In this document: in pieces, positions 37,201-50,500 of the stretch
How the letters are laid out: every line of letters starts with the position of its first letter
How positions within the stretch are numbered: the stretch's first letter is position 1
Source: Ctena decussata
Taxonomy: Eukaryota; Mollusca; Bivalvia; Lucinida; Lucinidae
DNA length: 64,000 nucleotides
NCBI GenBank assembly: GCA_963989385.1
Contig: OZ022510.1
Location: 34,167,448 to 34,231,447, forward strand
Direction: 5' to 3'
Made by a program: the position numbers and the translations under genes
Notes under the pieces: model-generated
The model's database searches: none
The model's input: only the letters and a program-made list of their open reading frames with translations
Told to the model about the DNA's origin: nothing

Positions 37201-40200
37201 GCGACTATGCCAATATTGGCCATGCACTTTATTGGTAGATGTATATGTAGATAGATTGATTTAACAGATTGACAATAGCATAGCACAGGATTGATTTAAG
37301 TAACTGAAAATGAGTCCCTAGTACAATCAATTTTTCATATTTTATAATCATTTATAAACTTAAATCGGTGAATTGGCGTGGAACATTTTAGAAATGTGTA
37401 TGTTCATGTTTCAAGTAGGGGCTATGTATAAAATATTTTTTGTTTAGTATAGCCCCTTAAAATCAGTAAAAACCACACCTATATCAAAAATTAAGTATCA
37501 GTTGAAGTATGATCCAGTTGTTGTCAAGATTTTATACTTACCATAAAACAGGCTGTATACCCCTAGTATGGGTATAAGAAAATTAAAGAAATTCTGATCC
37601 CAGTAAATTATACTTCAGTGCTTCTGAATGTGGGTCGTCAGGGACCCAAATGCATTAGAAAAAGCATTATCTTGTTGAACTGTATGTTTGGTTCTTGATT
37701 CTTCATGTTCAAGTTACATTAAAATGAACTATAATCTCTGTATTATCATAATTCAGAGTTAAAACCATATCAGTGAAAATGTCACCTTGTCGAAACCCAG
37801 CAAACACCAGAAACTTTTCAGATCAAATCATTTGAGAAGAACTAGGACATCCCGTGATTCACAATACACTAGATACCTTGCATATAGTGATGTCCTGAAG
37901 ATTTTTTTTTCAGGACTATTTCTATGTGGAATAGTCTCCCCTCTTCGGCGGTTTCTGCCAAACCCGCTGAGGAGTTTAAGACCCTTGTTCAGATTATCAG
38001 TCAAGAGGCTCGTGTTGTAGCATGCCATTGATCTGCTTCTTGTAAATAGTTTTAATGGCCCACCCCGAAAAGTTATCCCTTTGAGCTAAATTCTAAATTT
38101 AGCCATCCACCACACCTGAGGTAAAGATCAGAAAATGGTCGTCTCAGTATCGAGAGACGGATTTGGTGGGCTTCTTTTCTTTCTTTTTTTCAAAACTGAC
38201 CCTGTAATTACTTAACCTAGACTGACAGCATATCTTATTTGGAGCCCAGCAGAACTATTTTAGAGCCCTAGCAGTTTTAATTGACACTCACTTTTTAAGC
38301 ATTGATTTTCTCACTGATTGATACGTGTCACGTGATCTACGGCAAGATGGTCGCAGTTTTTTCAGCGCTTTAAAGATTGAGCAACTGTTCATAATTTTAT
38401 GCTGAACATGATGATTTGGGTTCAGAATTTCGTTCAGAGGTACTGTACTTAGACTTGACATATGTCAGAAAACCAAGAATCGGAGAAAAGCCTAAAGCAA
38501 AGCGTCGACGACAAAGTTCTAAAAAGGCTGTTACCCCACCCACCACATTTAACATGTCGGGAGCGAAGAACAAAGAAAAGGCTGGACATACCACAGCTAA
38601 TGCTTCAAGTACGGGTACAACTTCCATCAGCCAGCCAACACCAATATTTCCTTCTGCCAATCCTTTTATGTCAACAACAGGTGTATTTAATCCTCCAACA
38701 ATAACACAGAATCCCTGGATGAATGACTTTTCTCAGAAACTTGAATTTATCATGAGCAAACTGGCCACATTAGACACTATTGTTGCAAAGCAGAATGATG
38801 TGTTGCTGAGGTTAGGCCAAATTGAAACGAGTTTAGAAAAACATTCAAAAGACATTTCTGACTTAAAGAGTTCACAGAACAACAATACACAAGCCACAAA
38901 TGTAAACAAACAGTCAATTGTGAGGGTACAGGGTGAGTGCAAAAAATTAGCAGATGAAAATAAAGTCTTGAAAACTGAAAACAGTTCCTTAAAAGAAGAA
39001 GTCGTTGATTTGCAGTGTCGTTCGATGAGAGAAAATCTTCTTTTTATGGGCATACCTGAAGAAAATACGAACTTTCATCAGTGGTCGAGTCAAACAGCAT
39101 CTGCACAACCACCTATGCAGACATCTCAGGAGACTGATATGGACAGCACAACCGAGAATACAGAACCAACGGCTCAAACAGCACAAAAATCATATGCTGA
39201 AGCTATAACAATCGAGGAAAATTGTAAGGCCAAAGTTTATGAATTCTGTAAAGCTGTTCTTAAAATTCCAGACCCGGAGTCAAAGTTTGACATTGATGTT
39301 GCCCATAGAATCGGTAAACGGCAAGTTGGAAAAATCAGGCCCATTGTTGCTAAATTTGTTAAAAGAGAACATAAAGACACAATAAAACAAATAGCTCAAA
39401 AGTGTAACTTAAGAAACAGTCCATTCAACGTTGCCGAACAATTGCCGAAAGTCGTTCAAGAGCGCCGAAAGTCGCTTATTCCAAAGATGGTGCAGTTTCG
39501 TTCTGAGGGAAAACGTGCTACATTGACACGCGATAAACTTTTTGTTGATGGTGTTGAGTACAAAGATCCAGCCCAATAGGGATTAGGAGAAGGGCATGAT
39601 ATTTCGATTCTTTCGTGGAATGTTGAGTGTCTGAGAACTTGTTTAGAAGATGTTGAATTTATTAGTTTTGTTAGAAGTTATGATTTGTTCTTTTGTTCTG
39701 AAACTTGGCAAACTGCCAAGGATTCTTATGAAATAAGTGGTTACAAATGCATCGATGTACCACGGCCGTCTAGTCTAGCAAGGCGAAAGCGCAATAGAGG
39801 TCACGGCGGAATTTGCCTCTTTATCAGAAATGAACTACTAGAGGGTATAAATATTCTAGAACAAAATTCTGATGGATTTCTCTGGATAAAGCTCGATAAA
39901 CAATTTTTCAGCTTACAATCAGATATCTGTATTTGTTTCTCGTACATACCACCCAAAGACTCGAAGTATTTTAAAATGTTGACAGTCGATCCGTTTGAGA
40001 CTTTAGAAATTGGAGTACGAAGGTATTCTGAAATCGGTGAAATCGTTATTATGGGAGACTTAAATGCCAGAACTGGCGTCCAAAATGACTTTGCAGCTGA
40101 TTCGAGTTTATTTGATAAATATATTGACACTTTAGAGGGTATTGAATCGGATTTTTCTTTAAATCTTTGATTCCTAGAATTTCAATGGACACTGAGTGTA

Positions 40201-43200
40201 ATGCTTCTGGTATTAAACTGCTTGAGTTATGTAAAGGTGCAGACTTGCGAATATGTAATGGCAGATTGTTTGACGATGCTGACATAGGTCAATTTACATA
40301 TATGTCAACCAGGGGCAACAGTATAATTGATTATGCACTTATTACACCAACACTTCTTTCATCCGTATCGAATTTTGTTGTCCATGATTTAGACTTGTAC
40401 TCCCCGCATAGGCCCATACAATTATCGTTATTAGCCGAAAAGAAAGTATCACGAAGCGAGGAAGAAAGAAATACAGTGAGCTTACTAAAATGGGATGCTG
40501 AGGCTAGTGAAACATATAAACGCGTTATTTCCGAAAATATTGCAACATATGAGACAATAACTAGTAAAATTTTATCATGCGAAGTCGATATTGATAATGG
40601 GATCAACGCTTTTGCACACACACTGTACAATACTGCTTATGACATATGCGGGAAATCCAAGCCGGCTCATTCTAGTTTTTCAAGTGACCGTTATAAGCCA
40701 TGCAGTCAGTGGTTTACGCATGAATGTTTGATTGCTAAAAATGAGTTAAAAACCGCTAATCGGCAGTTCAGGAAAAATCGCACTCAAGCTATGCGGGACT
40801 TATTGGTAGAAAAACGAAGGAATTACTGCAAGGTTAAACGACGCGCTAAAGCTGCATACAATTTAAAACAAAAACAACGTCTTCATAATTTAGCAACAAA
40901 CTGCCCGAAGAAATTTTGGGACGAAATAAAAAAGATTAAAAACAATAAGTCTAGCAGTAACGAAGTTGATTTAAAATCATTTTTTTGAACATTTTAAAAC
41001 TCTATATTCTGTCGATGAGCCGTTTTCGCGAGAGCACAGCTCCGACGAGGCTTTCATAGAAAGCTCAAGCGTATTGGCGGAAAAAATCACAGTAGACGAG
41101 GTGATTCGCGCAGTCGAAAAACTCAAATGTAATAAGAGCGCCGGAATTGATTTACTAATACCCGAAATCTTTATTGCTTGCAAGGATGTTATTTCTCCAC
41201 TCCTTTGTAAGCTGTTTAATTTCATGTTCGATAACTGTGTATACCCTGAAAGTTGGTCTAGTGGCATAATAGTACCTGTACCAAAAAAAGGTGACAAAAA
41301 AGATGTAAATAACTATAGAGCCATTACCCTTACCAGTATATTTTCGAAAATATTTTCTCATGTTTTAGACAACAGATTGCGTAAGAAGTATGTGGAGTCG
41401 CAAAACCATCTTACTGACTGTCAGTTTGGTTTTAGAGAAAATCGGAGTACGGTTGACTGCATTTTTATTTTGAAATCTATCATTGATTGCTCTATTAACA
41501 GTAGAAAAAGCTGTATTGTACGTTCATAGATTTTCGGAAGGCATTTGACCTAGTTTACCGGAATGGCATTTGGGTCAAACTGCTTGATATGGGCATCTCA
41601 AATAAGTTTATTAACATTATTAAGAAAATGTATGAATCGGTAAAAGTATGCGTGAGGTCTATGAACACACTGTCGGACTTTTTTGATAGTTGGAGTTAAA
41701 CAAGGGGAACCACTCTCGCCGCTTCTGTTCATTATTTTCATTAATGATATGGCATCTGATATTGCAAATACCAATATTTCAGCATACACTATAACTCAGA
41801 TTCAAATTTATATGCTTCTTTTTGCAGATGATACTGTTTTATTCGCCGAATCCCAGAAAGATATGCAAGCTCTCCTTGATACCTTATACCAGTACTGTTG
41901 TAAATGGAATATTTCTGTTAATATTGATAAAACTAAAACAATGGTATTTAAATCGGGAAACAGACATGAAAATGTAGTTTTAAGATATGCAGGCTCTCTA
42001 CTAACAAATGTCAACTCTTTTACTTATCTAGGACTCACACTTAGTTCGAATGGAAAATTTTTCCAAGCACAAAAATCATTAGCTGAGCAAGCGACTAAGG
42101 CCTTATTTTCACTCAATAAACTATTTGAAAAAATCAGCATTTCTATTCCAGAGAAGCTGAAACTGTTTGATTCCATGGTTCTTCCTGTTTTGAATTATGG
42201 GTGCGAAATATGGGGTTTTCATCATGGACCAGACGTAGAAAGGGTACATTTGAAGTTTTTAAAACAAATACTGAAAGTTAAAACTCAGACACCATCTGCA
42301 GCAATTTACGGTGAACTCGGCAGAGTTCCATTAGTTATCAAAAGGAAAGAACGGATTTTAAAATACTGGTTTAAAGTCATATTTTCTCCTAATACATTAT
42401 TACAACATGCGTATATAAATGAGGTTAACATTATAAATCAATCCAACGATAATTTACATGTATCATTCTGGTCACTGAAAGTTAAAACTTTGTTAGACGA
42501 GTTAGGGTTTTCTTACTTGTACAACCGAGATAATATTACTAATTTACAAATAAATAGGGCGATAGAACGTCTTTATGACCAGAACTTACAAGAATGGTTT
42601 AGGGATCTTAATGATATGTCAAAATTATCTACATACAGGTCTTTTAAATCTCAGTTTTATATTGAAAAATATTTCGAATGTGTTACAAATGAAAATCACA
42701 GGAGTGAACTAACGCGCTTCCGATGTTCTGCTCATAATTTAGAAATTGAAACAGGACTGTATAACAGGATTGACAGAGCTAATCGTATTTGTAAATGTTG
42801 TAACATGAATTTAATCGAGGATGAGTTTCATCTTTTACTTGCGTGCCCCTTTTATACAGAGTTAAGGAGAAAGTATTTTTCAGCATATTTTTGTCGATGG
42901 CCAGCTAAAAGGAAATTTGTTGAATTAATGACTGCATCTCAAAAAGGAATTATTAAAAAACTTGCTGCTTTCATATATGAAGCAATGAAAAAACGTAATG
43001 CACTGGTATCTTAGATATTGGCATACTATTCAGTATATTTTGTCATGCATGTTACTTACAGCAACGTATCATGATTGATATTAGAAATCAATCTGTCTTG
43101 CCGATAACGAGTATGTTTGAGCAATGTTTGTATTTGTTACTTCCATTTGTATTGTTCTTCTCATTGTAAATGTGTTAGGGTAGAGGCACATTGTGCTTAG

Positions 43201-46200
43201 ACTCAATAAAGAATTGAATTGAATTGAATTGATGTCAAAGATGGAGCTTTATTTCGATCTAACCCAATTCTGATTCTTATCAGACATGTCATGAGCTTTG
43301 CTCCCTGTTATGGTGCTATTTTATTTTCCATCTTGTTTCTTGTCTTATCGTATTATTTGTGGCTTGGTGTAGTAACGAAATGCTGTTGTTGTTTTTGTTG
43401 TTGATTTATTGCTTTAGGTCCACGGTATACAGCAATGGTCATGTAGGTACGGTCAGTTACCCTAACCACACTATTCCTAGGCAGGCTTAGACCTCTTAAA
43501 CGGTTAACCAGTAGTAAGTGCACATACTTTCGTCTTTCGCCAGCAGCTGACAACTGCCCTTCTTGAATCAGCGGAAGGAGACGCGAAAGTATGTGGCCTG
43601 ACTGAGTATCGAGCCTGAGACCTCTGGCTCTTGAGTCAGACAAATAACCAAAGGTAAAACTGCAACAAGTTATACGATGATATAAATGCAAAGATAGTGA
43701 AATTAATCAATTTGTACAAAATTCATCCATTTTCATTTGTTGGCCTACAAATCGAAACATTTAACAGCTATAACCGCTTGACGTTTATTCACCTCTAAGG
43801 ACTACCTGTCCAAAGACTTTAAAATGAAAATGTGTAGGAGAATATAGAGCAAATAATTAACTTATTCAAAACATTTTTCATTAATACTAGGACTTTCTAG
43901 TTGAAGACCAATAAATAATTGGAGCAATCAGTAAAGACAAGTTCAACACAACCCAAGAGAAAAGTTCATGCTTTCTTGCAGTCAGCAACAGGAATGTCAA
44001 GAATAGATCACAGAATAGATCACCCTGTCTTACATGTGTACAACGTACGAATACATATGGATTGACAGTTCTGAAGTAGACAGTTCCAACGATACCGATA
44101 GTCAACAAGTGAGTTTATTGTCAGCCCCAAATAAGTTGCACCTTTTCACAATTGAAAACTTATTTCTATGGTGCTGTTTCTCAACATAAGTGGTCTGTTT
44201 GCTGTCAATATGTTGATGTTGGGTTGAGTAGGCTTCCAAGCTTGCTAAGTGTCAGCTTATCTCCATCATAAACTGTGGTGCCCAGATGATTTGGATCATT
44301 CGCCTCTTATTGTTTTTTGTTTTGATTCTTCAGGGCATGGATATTTGATGCAGTAAGGTGTAGAAGTCTTGCCCTACGCCTGTTCAGTGTATAGGCACAA
44401 GACAAAGATTTAAACAAATTAAATTTAGGGCACTAACACTTGATGCACTCAGTAGTTGCAATAAAAATAATGGATCACCCTGCCGTGACCTAGGCAATGT
44501 AAAGATAGAGGCCAAAAACACTGGCACTTGATACAGGCAGAAGTTATGAACAAAAAGTGGAACATCTCGCCTTACACCTAAGCAATATACAGATACAAAC
44601 CAAAAGTTATTTTCAAAACGAAAAAACTCAGGGTACTGATGCATGAAAAAAAAAAGATTGGTTGGTTTTGGGTTTAACGGCCCTTTGAGACCGTATTTCA
44701 GTCTATATCGGGCCGTCCCCCCAGAGAGAGGGAGAAAGAAAAGAGAAATGATAGAAGAGAGAAAAAATTCAAACAACCCCGCCCGCACCTACTGCAAGCA
44801 CAGTAGGCCCTTGCCCTACTTATACCCAAATAAGTAGGACGCCCCGGCACTGGAAGTTATAACCAGCACCATCGCCCGACTACCGCCCCAGCATGAAAAA
44901 TATTTGTTAATACTGAAATAAGTTTGCAGAGGTGTGCGTGGGGAGAGCGGGAGGGACAGGGGAGTATCCTCGGCTTCCAGATCTTAGCCAGATAAATTGA
45001 TATTTACATTTGCAGGCAAACAGAATGGGTATTGATGTAGGACCTCATTAATAATTAATGTCACCGATAAACAAGTGCTGCAACGAAAGATCCTACCTTT
45101 ACTATGAATCAGATATTCACCGAAAAACCTGACCTATCACCATACATTTATTTCAGTTTCAAAAGCTATTTTACTGGTTTCAAAATCTTTTGAAACATTG
45201 CGCAAAAAGAGGGGACATACTTACCCTAATTTTGAATAAAAAATATAGCTTGACAAATACAGTAACAGATCTAAACATTAGAATTAGTTTTCAGGCTTGA
45301 TTATTTATAGCCTATTTTGACAGATTTTTCAAATTTTGGTTGATCATAAAAATGGTCGTATAAATGCCTTTGCTGCCTCTCTGATAGACACTTCTCTAAA
45401 ATATTTCACCAATGCTATACCGTGCATTGTGAATTCAGATAGTCATTAAAATTAGTTAGAACACTTAAGTCGTTCTTTATTGTGTTATCACTTATTCCAT
45501 AACAAGTCCATACTATTACAATTGCTATGAATCAACATATAAATTTAAAATTCTCATGGTACCCGCAATTTTTTTCAGTAGGCAGCGAATGCATTCAGAC
45601 TTTACATTTAATTTGACAGGTTTTAACTTAGCTTTACCCATCATGTCTGATAAGGCGTTCTGCAGGGTGTGGCATTAAGCCCTCCATTTTATTAATTGAT
45701 TTACCCCAGGTAATAAAATATTTTTATATTATATTTTTTATTCAGCTGCTTCAACAAACATACATGAAACACAAATGACATATAATCCTATCACATTTGG
45801 CAGTATACAAGTAAGAAAGACAGAAATTCCTCTTCTGACCATGCCTATCTGAGAGTGTAATATGATGCAACCACGATACCTTGGTGGGTAATAAAATATT
45901 AAGTATGAAAAAAAAATTAGCGTGGGCCATTTTAAAACCTTCCAACGCACCGCGGCGGAGGGTGAGGGTGAAGGTTTGGACCCAGTAAAACCGGTTTAAC
46001 CCCCCCAGTAGTTATTACTGACCGTCCCAAGGCAATACTTTCGTTGCGGTCGAATTTGTTTTATTTTCGGTGCTGTTTAACTTATTGTGTTTTCTCTTTA
46101 ACCCTTCTGTTGGTCTAAATTATTTAGTTCAGTAAAGATAGCTGAGTTGCCACCTATTTGGGAATCTCGGCTTATCACTTGTAAGTTATTGTTTGTTGGA

Positions 46201-47489
46201 ATGTCCTTGTCAATCTTTCCCTTTGATGTTGGGGATAGGGTTCGGGATCTGATTCAGTCAGTTCCTGAAGTGTATTTACTCTTTAAATTTCCCTTTGAAC
46301 AACTAAAAGTAGAAAAAAGAAAACTTAGCACGACCAAACGCAGATATAGTGGCAGGGGTGGGGTGGGGGAGGTTTGTGTGTTGGGGGTGGGGTGTGAGAG
46401 GGGGGGGGGGGGGTGAAAAGCAGGGTATTGCAATTGGCCAAATTATTTCAAATCATGCAGTTTGTCAGTTGAAACTGAGTTTACGCAGCTAAAATTGGCC
46501 CCCAAGTCGTTCACCTCTGTAAGAAATACCTGAAATTTTCACATTCTCTTCCAAAATCTGCGTACATGCCGGCATAATTTACTAAGATACATGTGCCAAC
46601 AAAAAGAAAGTGATACCCATGGACACAAAATGGTAAAATCTTGTTTGTTTAATCACTGTTGATCCGAACTTGACATTGATTTAACGTTGTTTCAACGAGT
46701 TTGTGCCTGCTCGGTTTGTTATATTTCACTGTACCTATGCTAATAGGCATGAATAGCCCACATAAAAAACTTACAACACAAGTTCCAATATACTATGCAG
46801 AGGCAGGACAATATGACAGAGAAAATGGAAAACCGTAGACCCTACACATGACAAAATTGGAACTTTAAAGAGTGATGTCTATAACAATAACTTATTCCCG
46901 GATGTAAAAAATCTGAGAGAGAGAAAGAGAGAGAGATTATTGCTGTGTTTTTGTTATTTTTTTCTTTTTTTTCTTTGTTTTTTTTTCTTGTATTTGTTTC
47001 CTTTTGTTTTGACGCATCTATGAAAAGTAAAAAGATAGACAATGATCAGGAATTAATGCAATCAAATCACACATCCCGCTCTCAAAACCAATAGGGAAAG
47101 AAGCACCCACCCACGGAAAAGTCGACACTAGTTCACGAAAGACACGCACAGTATGTATGTATTTATTGAAGAATAAAATACTGTTTAAACAAAAGACACG
47201 CACAGTAAACCGAATGAGCAGCCCTTTCCCAAACAGGTGGTCATTCAGCTACCCTAGGATTCTGCGTTTCTATGTTTTGTCGTTTTAAGTTTGTCACAGA
47301 CTCCAACAAATTTCTATAGCAAGCCTGCATATCAGCACGTTCTTGCCATAACTTTTTCTGTTTATACTACTTAACTGTGGACGAAAATAAAACCTATTCC
47401 GCTGGTCTGTGTTCTGTGTACTCAACACCCGTTCAGACCCCCTCCCGCTCTCTGTCTCTCTCTCTGTCTCGCTCTCTATCTCGCTCTCT

Positions 47490-47544
<55 letters not shown>

Positions 47545-50500
47545 CTTCACATGGCAGTGTTTTCCTGCAGAATATGAGTGCTTTCCTGCGTTTTTCGGCG
47601 TTTTCCGATGATTGGCTGCTTTCCGGTCTTGATAGTTACTGAAAACGGAACTGTTTTAAACATAAGCCTTAATGTTAAATAATTTTAATTAGGGGGGCGG
47701 AAGGGGATATGAGAGAGAAAAAGAAAGAAACTATAGGTTGAATAATACTCGCCAACTGACCTGAGATGTTGGTGTGTTGGTTTGGGCGACTAATTTATAT
47801 CCGTGGAGGCTGGTTTGGGGTGTTATGAAGGCGGTTTAGGTGGTTTGGGATGTTTTGGGGTGGTTTGGGGTGTTTCCGCGGACCGGAGTATTAATCTGTT
47901 TAGGCCTTATAACCATTTTATTTACTTATAGCTACATTTGTTATTTTCTTTAAAAACATGGATACATATAATAAAGGGTATCATCTGTGCTATTCTGATA
48001 CAAAATATCAATATAGGGCTCAAATAATGCTTTTCACCAAATAAGCCAGATAAGAACTTCGTATTAAACCCAAATAACCATTATCTTGTGGAAAACCCTT
48101 AATTTTATAGTGCGTTCCGGTAATTACAGGTGCGTTTCGGTGTTTTTGTGCGTTTCGGTATTTTTATGGACCGAAAAAAAAAATGTAATATTCAGGATGA
48201 TCAATGGATCGCCCATAGAATAGCAAATTGCCGTCTTGTGGACAACCGCACGACCGTCTTGCCGGAAGCCACATCCAATCTTGTTGCACGCGACCGCGTG
48301 AAGTGGACATGGTTTCTCAGAAAACAGATTCGCTGTCAGTCGCCAGATTTGATCTTCTTTTGTGGCTTTCTTGAAATACATACTGATGTATTGTAGGTGG
48401 CGGATGATAGAAAACATTTAGTTACAAGTAACCGCTACGTATATTGGAACGCTTTTTGCTGTTTACTACCTGAAAACGTGTTGAGAACGAATTTTCGTGG
48501 TGGGTGGGGTACAAAAGGCATTGCATTCCTGTCTCTTTCTATAGTATATATATTTAAATAACTGGGTGTGATTTTGTAGGATATGCATTTTTTTGGTATT
48601 CTATTGACAGAATTTCAAACTCCTATGGTATAACAAACGAAAATGCCTTCATAATTATTCTTAATACACAATCCGTATGCATCAAAATGGATCAAATAAT
48701 TGAGCCGCGACACGAGAAAACCAACTAAGTGGTTGTGCGGCCAGCGCAGACTCAGATCGCCTGTGCATCCGTCTAGTTTGACCAGTCTCTTTGATAAGTG
48801 CTTAAAGGGTAGCTAAGGGTCTAAATTACCTCCATGCGGACAGCGAAGACTCTGATCAGACTAGGCGGATGCCCAGGCTGATCTGAGTCTGCGCTGGGCG
48901 CACAACCACATTGTTGGTTTTGTCGCGTCGCGGCTCAATTATATAACTGGAATTCACGTGTAAAGCAGGATTGTAGACCAGCTTGTGCAGAGAGAGAGTA
49001 TGATATTTTTCATTCAGAATGGAATACTCTGACAAACGATTCTAGAACTCTTGATCATTTAAATGTAAAAGTCAACATCCAGCAAAATGGTCTTAAACCT
49101 TGAGCCGCTGCACTCAGTTAGCACTACTACTTTCCTTTGTACGCAACTCGGAATTTAGACATTGCAAACAAGGCTGAAACAAGAGTTCAGTGTATCTTTG
49201 GACTTAACACACGGCCCCTAGGAAAGAAATTTGACACCAACCTCCTGACCCAACGGGCACATGTCATCGGAATTACGTTGTACTGACGTCGATGCAACGT
49301 CTTCACGTCGCATCGACGTGAGTTCGACGTCATATGCCTGTTTGGTGAGCTACTACATGTAGCAGGTCAAGTTAATACCCCAGAGATAAGAAGGCGTTAC
49401 ATGGATAATTTAAGGATAATTTTCCATAGTTTTGCATAAAAACATCCTGAAACTGTTCTAATGACGGACACAACATTATATGTTCGTGGAAAAATCAGAA
49501 AAGTTATCTCAAAATGATCCTCGAAACCAAGGGTATCTAGAGCTTGAATATTCTTGTTTCAATTCTTGTACGGATGGTGTCCAAGAGGTTCGGCGGAAAA
49601 AAACGTGGCTGCACCACCTGGCACGGAGCCTGTCCAAAGCTCTGCGAATGACCCGTGGATCTGTTTTAATACTTACCTAAGATGTCATTCCCCCTGTAGG
49701 AGAATCCCTGTATGTCGAAGGGGTGGGAGTGGTCGGCAGTGACAATGATAAGTGTCTCCTCTGGGTCTGTCAGTTCTACTGCGGCTCGAACAGCATTCTC
49801 AAACTCTAATGTTTCATGTAGGGCCTTCTTTGCTAGACCGTAGTGATGTGCTACGTCTATATGGGAACCTGGTAAGAAAAAAAATCTGTACTAGATTAAA
49901 CTTATTATTATGATTATTTGATATGAGTTTTACAGCCTTTCCAAGAATATTTCAGTTACAATGAGTCAATCGTTAAACAGAGGTGGGCAAGATCCAAGAG
50001 CTCCTGAGAAAATGTACTTGAAATTCTGTTAGCAGAGCTTTGCTTTATCACATGTGCGCCGCAGAGCCTTAAACGCACAGCGATGAGGGACCTTATGTTC
50101 AAATGTCAGTGCTCCTATCCATTAGGCAACAAATTCCAGTAGATAAAACTTATATCACTTCAGGTTGGTATTTTTTCTCTTGGAACAATTCTTTCCTCAA
50201 TCACATGGAACCTGTATCGATCTGTCCTCCCTCTTATACTGTGACAAAAGTATTTAACCCTTTTTCGACTGGAAATCCGTTTGAGAATATATGCAAACAG
50301 GGCAGACCCAGTTCAGACGCTGCGGTATACGGCGTTTGTTATGAGCCTACACTGATTACTTGCAGGAATTTTCATGCGAAATAGAATAAAAGTGAGAACA
50401 TTCACAGCCCCCCCCCCCCCCCCCCCCTCACACAAAAAAACCAACGAAAAAACAACAAAAAAAATTCAATCTAGAAATGGAATCATTCAAATAATAGAAA

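Larger units (their letters stand above)
38340..43230 (+). mobile_element. Two-ORF LINE (Jockey/CR1-like), frameshifted, with GAATT microtail
   Basis: Contains ORF1 (38554-39579), a broken ORF2 (39580-43014) and a 3' end AATAAAGAATTGAATTGAAT. The 5' boundary is approximate and no target duplication was found. Inserted in the sense opposite to gene 2 inside its largest intron. Confidence 0.8.

Noticed and set aside
38397..39186. Several - strand frames over the LINE ORF1
   Set aside because: Antisense shadows of ORF1 with no motifs.
41074..43014. Separate small genes for each reverse-transcriptase piece
   Set aside because: The pieces are consecutive parts of one LINE ORF2 joined by frameshifts.
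47294..47642. Frames of 66-82 codons
   Set aside because: They translate the TC and CA microsatellites.
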